Below are positions 1 to 10,306 of a stretch of DNA of 64,000 nt, in pieces. Each line of letters starts with the position of its first letter. Positions within the stretch are counted from its first letter, which is position 1. The stretch comes from Panax quinquefolius (Eukaryota > Streptophyta > Magnoliopsida > Apiales > Araliaceae), in NCBI GenBank assembly GCA_020205615.1, contig JAINUW010000387.1, forward strand, positions 1-64,000. The letters run 5' to 3'. The position numbers were made by a program, and so were the translations under genes. Below the pieces are notes generated by a model. It worked only from the letters and a program-made list of their open reading frames with translations. It had not been told where the DNA came from and searched no databases.

Positions 1-2
1 GT

Positions 3-349
3 GTGCAATTTTTAGGATATGTTATTGATAAATATGGCATTTCAGTGGATTCAGCGAAGGTGGAAGCAGATAATAATTGGCAACAACTGAAAACACCAAC
101 CGAGGTCAAGAGTTTTCTAGGGTTAGCGGGATACTATCGAAGGTTCATCTAGGACTTTTCTAAAATAGCTACTCCGTTGATGAATTTGACGAGGAAGTCT
201 GTAAAGTATGTGTGAACTGAGAAGCATGAGAATATTTTTCAAGAACTAAAGAGGATGTTAAGTGAGGTACCTATATTATCTTTACCAGATGATACAGGGA
301 ATTTTGTAGTTTCTAGCGATGCTTCGCATAGAGGACTGGGTTGCGTGCT
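3..349 (+). pseudogene. E1: Ty3/gypsy pol fragment (end of RT, start of RNase H)
   Basis: Reading from base 3 gives the end of a gypsy reverse transcriptase and the start of RNase H. VQFLGYVID is followed by FLGLAGYYRRFI near codon 40, then IATPLMNLT and ILSLPDDTGNF, and finally SSDASHRGLGCVL, where the Asp belongs to the RNase H active site. Spacing and wording match Tekay/Del-type chromoviruses. Two in-frame stops (150-152 and 213-215) show it is dead. The protein is interrupted at base 349 by insertion of E2 and resumes at 16951 after the duplicated target gtgct. It is the oldest layer here, and its upstream part lies outside the window. High confidence in the family, moderate in the lineage. 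Confidence 0.85.
345..349. repeat. E2 target site duplication, left copy (gtgct)
   Basis: The five bases gtgct directly precede the E2 LTR and recur directly after its right end at 16951-16955. They belong to the interrupted RNase H reading frame of E1, which confirms both ends of E2. Confidence 0.93.
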
Positions 350-710
350 TGATGAATGAGTTTTATACACATGAATTGAGTACGTTTGAGCTTAATCTTT
401 TGGATGTTTTTAAGTGTTTGTGTCTATTCATACATGTTTTATGTTGTTTTGTAGGAATTGGGACAAAAGTTACTTGGATCGACGTTTGGGGTGGCTAGAT
501 TCGCGTTTTTGGCTTGCCATTTATAGAACAGTAATTTTAGAGCCAATTTGAGTATTTCTCTGAACCTTATTTCAAAATTCGTAAAGAATGAAAGTTGTAG
601 ATCTACGTCTCCTTGTTCCGGAACATCTTGAATCATCGAATTCGGAGTTCGGATGAAAAGGTTATGGCCATTTTCCCAAAGGACGTCATAGTAGAAAATT
701 TCAAAAAATG

Positions 711-805
711 CTCCAGCGCCGGGGCGCCCATGTCAAGCTCAGTTTCAGCACCGTGGCACTAGGGAGCAGTTTTCCAGTGCCGTGCCCAGTACCGGGGCGC
801 TGGGG
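711..805 (+). promoter_or_regulatory. E2 U3 GC-rich palindrome cluster
   Basis: About four related GC-rich units built around the inverted repeat GCGCC-gg-GGCGC (first copy near 715-728; others near 744-762, 773-786 and 789-803). The cluster lies about 100-200 bp upstream of the LTR TATA box. The 3' LTR carries a more decayed copy at about 6074-6172. Position suggests a U3 promoter or enhancer module; no function is shown. Confidence 0.5.
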
Positions 806-908
806 AAGAGATTGGTCAAGCTTGAACGCGTTTTGGGGTGAATTTTGACAATTTTCTGACTCCATATTGGATTGGGTTTGTTCTTAAGCTAAAAATTGGA
901 CTTGTAAC

Positions 909-918
909 CTATAAATAC
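909..918 (+). promoter_or_regulatory. E2 LTR TATA box
   Basis: CTATAAATAC lies in the middle of the LTR, downstream of the GC-rich cluster. It is the best TATA-box match in the LTR, and transcription would start near 940-950. It is conserved in the 3' LTR near 6272-6281. Confidence 0.55.
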
Positions 919-1950
919 ATGATGTAAGGCATAAAATAAAGGGTGATTACATATATTAGCTTAGATAAAACACTCCATTAGATTAGAATATAAACCCTAG
1001 TTCTTAATTAGCCATTGGAGATTGAAGCAAATTGAAGAACACTAGAGATCATGAGCAAGAGCAAGAGCAAGAACAAGAGCAAGAGGGGAGCATCAGATTT
1101 GCTGACAACAGATTCTATTCTCTTCTCTTATCATAATTTTATCTTTTAATGTCTATTTAGTTGTGGATTCTTTGTTTTAATTCATTAATTATAAACTAAC
1201 TCTTTTATTAAGACTACCAATTGAACCTTTGATGTATATGAATTAATTATTTGATTTATTCCAATTAATTATGTCAAAATGAATTGTTTATTATATCTTG
1301 TACATATTGATTAATTATTTGGCCAATAATTACCTTGTTACTCTAGAAGGAATTGGAATAGGAGATCTAGGGTTAGAAGTGGGCATGATAACATGTATGC
1401 TTAATTATTTGCATGACGAATAATTAGGGTTGTGAATTGAATATGAATATCTGTTCACTGCATGTAACAAGTTGGGAATTGGGATTGAAAGAGTTTAAGT
1501 TAATTGTTTTGCATAGGAATATAGAAAGATTAACTGGATTAAATAGAAGTTAATTGATCACTTGGAAAATGGCTTTTGACACTTGGAATTCCTGTTAACA
1601 ATTCAGTAGGCATAATAATTGGGATAATTGGATAATTGGTTTATAGTTCATAATTGTGGATATTAGAGTCTTAATCTTTATTTATCTAAATTCATTCGTT
1701 AAAATCTTAGTTTTGTTTATTTGAATCATTTTAGAATAATCTATTTTTAATTATTTAATTTAGTTTTCATATTTCAAAAAATCACACTTTATGGTTGTTT
1801 AAATAAAATTGAATTGATATAGTGCTAGTAGTTGGAATTTATTGATTAGAATTCTCTGTGGGATCGACACTCTATCTTATAACTTTATTACTTGTTGACT
1901 GTGTACACTTGCACAAATTCATTGATTGCGAAATCAACCAACAAGTGTTT

Positions 1951-1968
1951 TGGCGCCGTTGTCGGGGA
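1951..1968 (+). other. E2 primer binding site (tRNA-Asp type)
   Basis: TGGCGCCGTTGTCGGGGA begins seven bases after the LTR end. It differs by one base from the complement of the tRNA-Asp 3' end that Athila-type elements use. It fixes the element's strand as plus. Confidence 0.85.
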
Positions 1969-2071
1969 ATTCTTTATTAATATTAATTGCATATTAGTTA
2001 TAATCAATTCGGTCTTAATTTAAACGTTATTTAGTTTTCTTCTTGTATTTACAGGAATTCTTTGCGAGTGT

Positions 2072-4140
2072 ATGCACACTAGATCAAGGGCTAAAAAGGA
2101 ACTTTTTCCTTATATAGACGATATCGAAAGGAAGTTCCAAAAATTGCAGTTGACTAGTGCGATGTCACCTGTGGAAAAAGATCTGGTAGAACAAGAAATA
2201 CCAGTGAACATGGCAGGGGATGAACAAAAATCACTTAGGGATTATGCCATGCCGAATGTTATAGATATACAGTTGAGTATTAGGAGGCCAGCAATTAATG
2301 CAAACAATTTCGAGATAAAACCGGGAACAATTTAGATGCTCCAAAATGCATGCCAGTTTGGGGGTAGTTCGACAGATGATCCTAACGAGCACATCTTGAG
2401 TTTCTTGGAAGTTTATGACACCTTCAAGTTCAATAATGTTTCGGAAGATTCTATAAGGTTGAGGTTGTTTCTGTTTACGTTGAAAGATAAAGCTCAGAGT
2501 TGGTTACATTCTTTGCCTCCTGGTTCAATCACAGCTTGGGACGATTTAGCTCAAAAATTTCTAGCTAATTTCTTCCCACCAGCAAAGTCGGCAAAATTAC
2601 GGAACGATATTCATACATTCGCATAGTTTGATTCAGAAACGTTATATGAGGTATGGGAAAGATTCAAGGATATGCTTCGTAAATGCCGACATCACGGAAT
2701 CCCATAGTGGATGCAGGTTGGGATATTTTGTGATGGATTGCATGCGCCCACAAGAGCCAGTATTGATGCAGCAGCAGGTGGAGCAATCGTGTCTAAGAAC
2801 TTTGATGAAGTTTATCAACTGCTAGAAACGATGGCCAACAACAACTATCAGTGGCCCATGACTAGGTCTAATCCTCCCAAAACACCGAGAAAGTTTGAAG
2901 TGGATCCAGTATAGCGTTGACAGCAGAGGTGTTCGCAATAGCTACAAAAATTAAAACATGGAGTCCACCATCCACGCAGCAAGTAGCAATGGTTTATGAT
3001 TTATGTGCTAGGAGTCATGCTACAGATCAATGTGCCATCAATTCTGAATCAGCTCAGTTCTTAGGGAGCTATAATCAATCAGCCCAACCGTATCCGAATC
3101 AAAATGCATATAATCCAGGTTGGAGAAATCACCCAGGATTTTCTTGGAGTAACAATCAAGCTCAAGCACCTAGACATCATAACACATCCGGATTTCAAAA
3201 TCAGACTCAACAGACAGAGAGGAAAACAAGTTTGGATGAAGCTTTGGAAAAATTAATTTTAGCCACTGACAAAAGGATCGGTGAACAAGAAAAGTTATTG
3301 AGTCAAGTAGATATGAATGTGAAAAGCCAAGGTGCTTCGATAAAGAATCTGGAAAATCAATTGGGACAGATAGCACATGCATTGAATAGCCACCTACATG
3401 GAACACTCCCTAGTGATACAGAGATAAATCCAGGCAGAGATGAGCATTGCAAGGCTGTGACTTTACGTAGTGGAACGGATTTGCAAGCGACAACTAAGGA
3501 TAAGGAAAAGAGGAGGATTAATCAAGAGATATTGAGTCAAAATTTTATGAACCAAATGGAACAACTAATCAATGCCTCGAACATTTGTCCTCAATACACT
3601 TGGCTCTATGACATGGATTCTGAGACTGATGGTGAGCTTGAACCAAATCTGCAACCGGATGTGCCAAATGATATAGATGTTGAAAGAGAAGAAAGACTTG
3701 GGGACCAAGAAAAGGAGATCGACGAAGATCTAACTTTTAGTACCAATGAAGATGAGCCAATTTTGATAGTGTCCCATGTACCTTATCCACCAAAGTTTAA
3801 GGATCCGGGCAGTTTTTCAAGACCTTGTCCAATTGGCAGTCATGTCGTAGGAAAAGCTCTTTGTAACATAAGAGCTAGTACAACTGTGGAGTCACGGTGG
3901 GTTGAAAATGAGAAGATAGAGGAAGATTTCATTGTGTTTACTAAGCTTCAATGCCCCAATCTGATCATAGACATAATGAAGAAAACACCTAGTTGTTGGA
4001 CGTTCTTAATAGGGAACCTATCTACGAAGAACATGATAGGTGACTTTCCTTCAAGGGCTTTTGCTAATGGGAACCTCCCAAAAGAGACATTGTTACTGAT
4101 GGATGGAGGGTTCCTCAATTTTTGTAGGGGAATTGGATAG
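2072..4140 (+). pseudogene. E2 gag with truncated protease remnant (Athila-like)
   Basis: Starts at MHTRSRAKKELFPYIDDIE, 104 bp after the primer site. The capsid region follows: DDPNEHILSFLEVYDTF, LKDKAQSWLHSLPPGSIT, DLAQKFLANFFPPAKSAKLR, then a DAAAGG block. In-frame stops lie at 2333, 2624, 2705 and 2912, and a one-base shift near 2915 leads into a 407-codon open stretch to 4140. A zinc knuckle near 2995-3035 reads YDLCARSHATDQC, with Tyr where the first Cys is expected. The protease lead-in (PPKFKDPGSF) is present, but the catalytic DLGAS is replaced by NIRAS and the following text matches no retropepsin, so the frame reads through an old deletion. No active protease is possible. Confidence 0.85.
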
Positions 4141-4430
4141 AGAATTAAAGAAGTCAGGCTGAGACTATAAAACAAGCGCTTATTGGGAGGCAACCCAAGT
4201 TTAATTTTTATTTTTAGTTTTTATTAGGTTTTATATTAGTAGTTTTGAATTTGAATTTATTTAGAATTTAATAAAATTGTTTCTATCAAGGTTTACAGGT
4301 TATTCAAGTCAAATTCAAGTGTGGTGCCCAATTTGTTCCATGTGTTTAGCCTATTCTCCAAACTTAGTGGACAAGGAGGAAGATTGTTATATTTTCAGGG
4401 AATTCCTCTCCTCTATTTTTTTCTATTTCA

Positions 4431-4470
4431 GTCATTGAGGACAATGTCTAGTTTAAGTTTGGGGGCATTT
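4431..4470 (+). other. E2 internal polypurine-like tract
   Basis: GAGGACAATG followed by TTTAAGTTTGGGGGCATTT closely matches the true 3' polypurine region at 5679-5714. E3 has an equivalent second copy at 10228-10265. It could be a second plus-strand priming site or the scar of an internal duplication. Confidence 0.5.
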
Positions 4471-5042
4471 TAGTGTCGTACTGCATATAGTTAGTTATCT
4501 GCACGGTAGTTCGTTTTTTTATGTGTTAGCATTGTTTTTTTTAGGCTGCATATAATACATGATAGTTATTTGCATATTCATATATGTGTTACATTAGTAT
4601 GTGTTCATGTAGTATAATTGCATTTTATTTTTATTTTTTTACATGAATCTGTGTGATCGGTTGGTGTGGTCTTAGCTCGGCCTATGATAAGATTGGTTTT
4701 GCATGTTAACTTGAACAGTGTTGATAATTGATGATGAGTTCTAATTTTAATCATGATGATAATCTGAGCCTGTCTAAAACTTATGTAAGTGGTTAGCACT
4801 TAAAGTTTAACTGTTTTAATCCACTTGGTTCAAGGGTTTCATAATTTGTTTCTGGGGGAAAATCTTGGTTAAAATTTAAAGAAATTAGCAAACTGGCAGT
4901 AAAGGTTGGAATGACGTAAAAGCTTGAGTTTGGGGAAATCTGTAGGATATATATATTATAAAAAGAAAAAAAAAGAAAAAAAGAAATGATGAAGAAAAAA
5001 AAAAGAAGAATAAAAAATCTAGGAAAAGAAAAAAAAAGAATA

Positions 5043-5217
5043 AACACCGTGGCATGCTTGTCTAGTTTTGTGGCCTTTATTACTTAAGTAAGTAAGCCCG
5101 AGGGGATTGTCTTTACACTTAGCGCCCTAAGGTCTTAATGACTTGGGAATCGTTGGTCGAAAGCTCGTTAAGGTAGCACTGAAAAGCCTAAGGGAATAAG
5201 ATATTGCACAGCCATGA
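5043..5217 (+). other. Conserved noncoding block shared by E2 and E3
   Basis: About 175 bp, including CCGAGGGGATTGTCTTTACA, AGCGCCCTAAGGTCTTA and CGTTGGTCGAAAGCTCG, recur in reverse complement at 9479-9652 of E3. The two elements otherwise differ strongly outside gag. In both it sits next to a purine-rich tract (4963-5041 here). No ORF is shared. Confidence 0.7.
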
Positions 5218-5438
5218 GAAAAATAAAAAAATGAATAAAACACGAGAAAGAGCAAAAATGCCCTCGTGGTTGAATAAAATTATAAATAAATCTTGTGTTT
5301 ACCCTAAGACTTGGTAATTGCTTAGTTTTAACCGGAGTTGTCATGTTCAAAAAAGTAATTGAATTGGAACTGAAATTTTCCTTCTAAGAAGTTTGTTATG
5401 TGACTATCTTGAAATGTGGTTGGTTAGAATAGTTAACA

Positions 5439-5461
5439 AGCACACACACACACACACACAA
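5439..5461. repeat. (CA)n microsatellite
   Basis: About ten CA repeats in the noncoding 3' part of E2. Confidence 0.9.
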
Positions 5462-5678
5462 CATGGGTGATGACTGGATTTGATTGACTAATTGGTTAGA
5501 GTTATGGATTTTGACTTAATTGGATATATTATTTAAGTATCAATGGTATCTTTGAGGCCTGTTGCTATATATCATACTGATTTATTACTGGGTTCGTAGG
5601 TATATTAGGAAGTAGATCATGCATATGAATTCATGTAGTTGACTTCGGTTGTTTATTTTTAGTTCTTTTGTATTTTTG

Positions 5679-5714
5679 CTTGAGGACAAGCAATGGTTTA
5701 AGTTTGGGGGTATT
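5679..5714 (+). other. E2 3' polypurine tract
   Basis: TTGAGGACAAGCAATGG then TTTAAGTTTGGGGGTATT lies directly before the 3' LTR start TGATGAGTGAG, as expected for the plus-strand primer. E3 has the same arrangement on the minus strand. Confidence 0.8.
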
Positions 5715-7213
5715 TGATGAGTGAGTTTTATACACATGAATTGAGTATGTTTAAGCTTAATCTTTTAGATGTTTTTAAGTGTTTGTGTCTATTCATGCAT
5801 GTTTTACGTTGTTTTGTAGGAATTGGGATAAAAGTTACTTGGATCGACATTTGGGGTGGCTAGATTCACATTTTCGGCTTGCCATTTACATAACAGTCAC
5901 TTCAGAGCCAATTTGAGTATTACTCTGGACCTTATTTCGAAAAACTTAAAGAATAAAAGTTGTAGATTTACGTCTCTTATTTCCGAAAAATCTTGAATCA
6001 TCGACTTTGGAGTTCGGACGAAGAAGTTATGGCCATTTTCCCAAAGGACGTCAGAGTACAAAATTTCAGAAAATGCTCCAGCGCCGAGGTGCCCATTTCA
6101 AGTTCATTTTCAGCGTCGGGGCGCTAGTGAGTAGTTTTCCAACGCCGTGCCCAGCGCCAAGGCACTGGGAAGAGATTGGTCAAGCTTGGACGTGTTTTGG
6201 GCCGAATTTTGACACTTTTCTGACTCCAAATTGGATTGGGTTTGTTCCTAAGCTAAAAATTAGACTTGTAACCTATAAATACATGGTGTAAGACATGAAA
6301 TAAAGGGTGATTACATAGATTAGCTTAGATAAAACACTCCATTAGATTAGAATATAAACCCTAGTTCTTAATTAGCCATTGGAGATTGAAGAAAATTGAA
6401 GAACACTAGAGATCAAGAGCAAAAGCAAGATCGGATCATCAGATTTGCTGACAACAGATTCTATTCTCTTCTCTTATCATACTTTTATCTTTTAATGTCT
6501 ATTCAGCTGTGAATTCTTGGTTTTAATTCATTAATTATGAACTAACTCTTTTATTAAGACTACCAATTGAACATTTGATGTCTATGAATTAATTATTTGA
6601 TTTATTCCAATTAATTATGTCAAAGTGAATTGTTTATTATGTCTTGTGCATATTGATTAATTATTTGGCCAATAATTACCTTGTTACTCTAGAAGGAATT
6701 GGAAAAGGAGATCTAGGGTTAGAACTGGGCATGATAACATGTATGCTTAATTATTTTCATGACGAATAATTAGGGTCGTGAATTGAATAGGAATATCTGT
6801 TCACTGCATGTAACAAGTTGGGAATTGGGATTGAAAGAGTTTAAGTTATTTGTTTTGCATAGGAATATAACAAGATTGATTGGATTAAATAAAAGTTAAT
6901 TGATCACTTGGAAAATGGCTTTTGACACTTGGAATTCATGTTAACAATTCAATAGGCATAATAGTTGGGATAATTAGATAATTGGTTTATAGTTCATAAT
7001 TGGGGATATTGGAGTCTTGATATTTATTTATCTGAATTCATTCGTTAAAAACTTAGTTTTGTTTATTTGATTCATTTTAGAATAATCTCTTTTTAATTGT
7101 TTAATTTAGTTTTCCTATTTCGAAAAATCACACTTTATGGTTGTTTAAATAAAATTGGATTAATATAGTGCTAGTAGTTAGAATTTATTGATTAGAATTC
7201 TCCATGGGATCGA
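5715..7213 (+). repeat. E2 3' LTR, first part
   Basis: Second copy of the E2 LTR, starting TGATGAGTGAG and broken at 7213 by E3. The last five bases (atcga) are the E3 target site. The rest of this LTR lies at 16875-16950. Confidence 0.92.
7209..7213. repeat. E3 target site duplication, left copy (atcga)
   Basis: atcga precedes the E3 LTR and recurs at 16870-16874. Both copies continue the E2 LTR sequence GGGATCGACACTC seen intact in the 5' LTR near 1859-1871. Confidence 0.93.
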
Positions 7214-9013
7214 TGTTGGGTAAAATCTATATACGCATAACATGCAAGTATACGTGGTCAACAAGTAATAAAGTGATGAGTAGAGTGTCGTTCCCACAGA
7301 GATAATTTAGCAAGAAACTTAACTTCATAATTATCAATTTCCTATTAATCCTAATTTTATTAAACTATCCAATTCAATGATTAAAAATTATAGAAACTAA
7401 ATTAAAAACAAATAAACTACCACAAACCAATTACCAATATCAAAATCAGGAAATTTCAAACAGTTAATGAAGAATTAGACTTATGATTTCACCCTAAGTT
7501 TCACTCTAATTTTAACACTTTTATTCCAATTCAATCCACTATCCTAGTTTATTAATCAAGAACACGAACGTAGTATTAACCACCTCTCGATGCACTAATA
7601 TCGTATTAACGTCAATCCATAATTAAGATAGAAATCCGTTAAATACCTTAACCAACTAAACCACTATATCTCTATGTGAATTACAATTGAAGAAGGTTGA
7701 AGAATAAGTTCTCTATCCGATTACATGCGGTGTCAAGCATATCTCTACCTTAACACTCATCAAGTTTAAGCTATTAACAAAATCTTGAACACATGCTATA
7801 TCAACTAGGTCTAGATTTGCATATCCTCTCTCGATTCCATACAAATCCACAAAGAATTGTTGATCAAACAATTCATAGATTCAAGCTCAAATCAATATAG
7901 ATAAACTGGAAATAGCTTATTAAATTGGAAATCAAAGTTTACAAAACCATCAATTCACTTAAGGATCCATCACAAGCCTAAAAAGTGAATTAGTTCATAA
8001 TAAACAAAATAAAGACTGAATAAATCATGGAAGTCATTCTTTCAATTACAAATAATAGTCTAAGACGAAGAATATTGAAATACACCCTTCATATAGCCTA
8101 GAATCGTAATCGTCTCGAAAATCTCCTTGAAATACTCCTCCAACCCTTGCTACGAAAAAACTGAGATTAATCTTTGTAATTTGCCTTGTGTGTCTTTAAT
8201 CTCATTGTTTGTTATTAATTATATACTTCCACATGTATTCTGATTACAATTCCATGCCAAAAAGAATCCCAAGTCATCACCATCACTAAAACTCCATGTT
8301 TGTAGCATTAGAAACCAACTAGGAGACTTCAAATTTGAGTACCCAAGCCCCAGCTTGCTATTTCCCTTTGTAATAGCAAGCCCCGGCTTGCTATCGAGCT
8401 GTTAAAATGCCCAGGACCCAAGCCCCGGCTTGCTATTAAGGTACAAAAGGGCAAGCCCCAGCTTGATATGCTTCTAAAAATTTGTTGCACTGTCCTTTAC
8501 TAAAACTGCCATAACTTTTAAACCGAGAGGAGTTACGAGGCCCACCACCTATCAAATCGAAGCTATCGACGAGCTCTACATCTTTCATTCTTTGAGTTTC
8601 CAGAAATAACGAATGGATGAAGGTCGAAATTGCATTGAAATTAGCTGCTGCTGTGTAATGACAAACAAAACAACTCTTAGCTTTGTCTTTATTGATTAAA
8701 AGGCCATACTCTCGCATCCGAACTTCCGATTGGAATGATACAAGATGTTTCGAAAATCCAAGAAAGAGTTCTACAACATAGTCCAAGTTCCACGCCACGA
8801 ACATGAAATACACATAAAATGAACATGAAGGCCCGAAGGATATCCGGAATTTCTTTTCCTTGCAATTTCATACCAATAGTCGCTCAATCTGCTTCCAAAC
8901 ATATAATCTACAAAATGAAAACAAAATGTATGAAAAGTAACTAAGAAAGACGAGATTAAGAAAATAATTCAAGTAATAGATGCCAAATAAGTAGGTATAA
9001 AACCTACTTATCA
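7214..9013 (-). repeat. E3 3' LTR (left on plus strand)
   Basis: 1800 bp, TGTTGGGTAAAATC to CTACTTATCA on the plus strand, with a near-identical partner at 15071-16869. It holds four GC-rich palindromic units (8344-8469) and a minus-strand TATA box near 8217-8226. Confidence 0.92.
8344..8469 (-). promoter_or_regulatory. E3 U3 palindrome cluster, 3' LTR
   Basis: Four copies of a unit centred on the inverted repeat GCAAGCC-cc-GGCTTGC (8344-8359, 8375-8393, 8418-8436, 8451-8469). It lies about 120 bp upstream, in sense, of the TATA box at 8217-8226. The same cluster lies in the other LTR at 16199-16325, and six further copies sit inside the element at 11988-12190. Confidence 0.55.
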
Positions 9014-9058
9014 AATACCCCCAAACTTAAACCTTTGTTTGTCCTCAAGCAAAAATAA
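9014..9058 (-). other. E3 3' polypurine tract
   Basis: Complement reads GAGGACAAACAAAGG then TTTAAGTTTGGGGGTATT directly before the 3' LTR. It matches the E2 tract almost exactly and fixes the element's strand as minus. Confidence 0.8.
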
Positions 9059-10306
9059 AACAAAAATGCAATGCAATGGAATGGAATGCAACTAATCTAT
9101 ATGCCTACGAATCCAGCAATAATGAGAAAAACAAGTCTTTTCGCCCGGCCTCAGAGAAATCAAGTAAACATGATGATACTTCATATCAAAACTAATGAAT
9201 AATTCCTATCAATCATCAAATCTTCAACTGTTATTACTGATATAGTGCGTGTGTGCTCAACAACAATGCTAACTAATATAATGCTAAATACAACACATAA
9301 TAGATCTCTTTAAAGGCATCATACAGTGCAAACTCACAAAATTCACAAACAGGCTAGATCCAACTAAAGTCAAACTTCCACCAAATTCAAGAGTCCAATC
9401 CGGGATACTTATGCTTTACTTTGCACTACGACGGCTTTTTACTCTTTTCCCATTTTATTGTTTGTTTGTTTTTTTTAACCATGGTTGTGCAATGTCTCAT
9501 TCCATTAGGCTAACAGTGCTACCCCTTAGCGAGCTTTCGACCAACGACTCCTAGACCATATAAGACCTTAGGGCGCTAGGTGTAAAGACAATCCCCTCGG
9601 GCGTACTTGCTCAAGTAACAAAGGCCCCGAAATAAGACTAGCCACGATATTCTTTTTTTTAACATTTTTATATTTTATTTTTATTTTTTATTTTTTTTCT
9701 TTTCTTTTAAAGCTTATATATCCCAGATTTTCCCCCCAAACTTATGTTTCTGTCTAAATTTAGCCATCTCCACCTGTTCATGTCTTTCATTCATTCAAAC
9801 TAATATTATCCTTAAGAAGTCAATTATGTATCAATTTAAACTTAATCAGTCAGCAAAGTTGTCTCTAACGTGCTAACCTGATTATACCAGGTTAACACGT
9901 TAGCCAAAAAATCATATTAAATTTCTAATAATCAGTGTTATACTTGTCTACTCAATCCCATTCTCCTCATTGGCCAAAATAGACTGTAACTATCAAACTG
10001 CTGGACTCATGCAAGATGAACATATTAACTAACTATTATTTTTGAATTTTTGATTTTTGATTTTTTTTTCATATATGTGGTAAACATAACATGATTGCCA
10101 AGATAAATAAAAACTATTTACATTCCTAAGCTACTATACAACTACATGATTACCTGAATGCAACATTTAACAATGAACTGACATATGCAAACCTAGCTAA
10201 TAAAATTAAATATGCAACATGCAACTAAATCCCCAAAACTTGAAAATTATAATGTCCTCATTGTATAGATAAAGCAATAAATAAGAGAGGACTTCCCTGT
10301 AATCGC
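9059..10306 (-). other. E3 3' noncoding region
   Basis: About 1.25 kb after the PTPD gene. It holds the block conserved with E2 (9479-9652), a pyrimidine-rich tract (purine-rich in sense, 9650-9712) and an internal polypurine-like tract (10228-10265). I see no coding potential. Confidence 0.7.
9479..9652 (-). other. Conserved noncoding block, E3 copy
   Basis: Reverse complement of the block at 5043-5217 of E2, with the same cores (CCGAGGGGATTGTCTTTACA, AGCGCCCTAAGGTCTTA, CGTTGGTCGAAAGCTCG) in the same order. Conservation between two otherwise divergent families suggests a cis-acting role. Confidence 0.7.

Larger units (their letters stand above)
350..1943 (+). repeat. E2 5' LTR
   Basis: 1594 bp, starting TGATGAATGAG and ending CCAACA, repeated at 5715-7213 plus 16875-16950. 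It contains a GC-rich palindromic cluster (711-805) in otherwise AT-rich DNA, a TATA box (909-918) and a short gagcaa-type simple repeat in the leader (1050-1083). Many point differences from the 3' copy indicate an old insertion. Confidence 0.92.
4141..5714 (+). other. E2 3' noncoding region (no pol)
   Basis: About 1.57 kb between gag and the 3' LTR with no coding potential for RT, RNase H or integrase. In order it holds a conserved post-gag motif ending GGGAGGCAACCCA (about 4177-4198), a second polypurine-like tract (4431-4470), a purine-rich A/G tract (4963-5041), a conserved block shared with E3 (5043-5217), a CA repeat (5439-5461) and the 3' polypurine tract (5679-5714). Confidence 0.75.

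Noticed and set aside
5043..5217. Conserved block as a tRNA or small RNA gene
   Set aside because: No cloverleaf and no A/B box pair could be traced, so it was kept as a conserved noncoding block.
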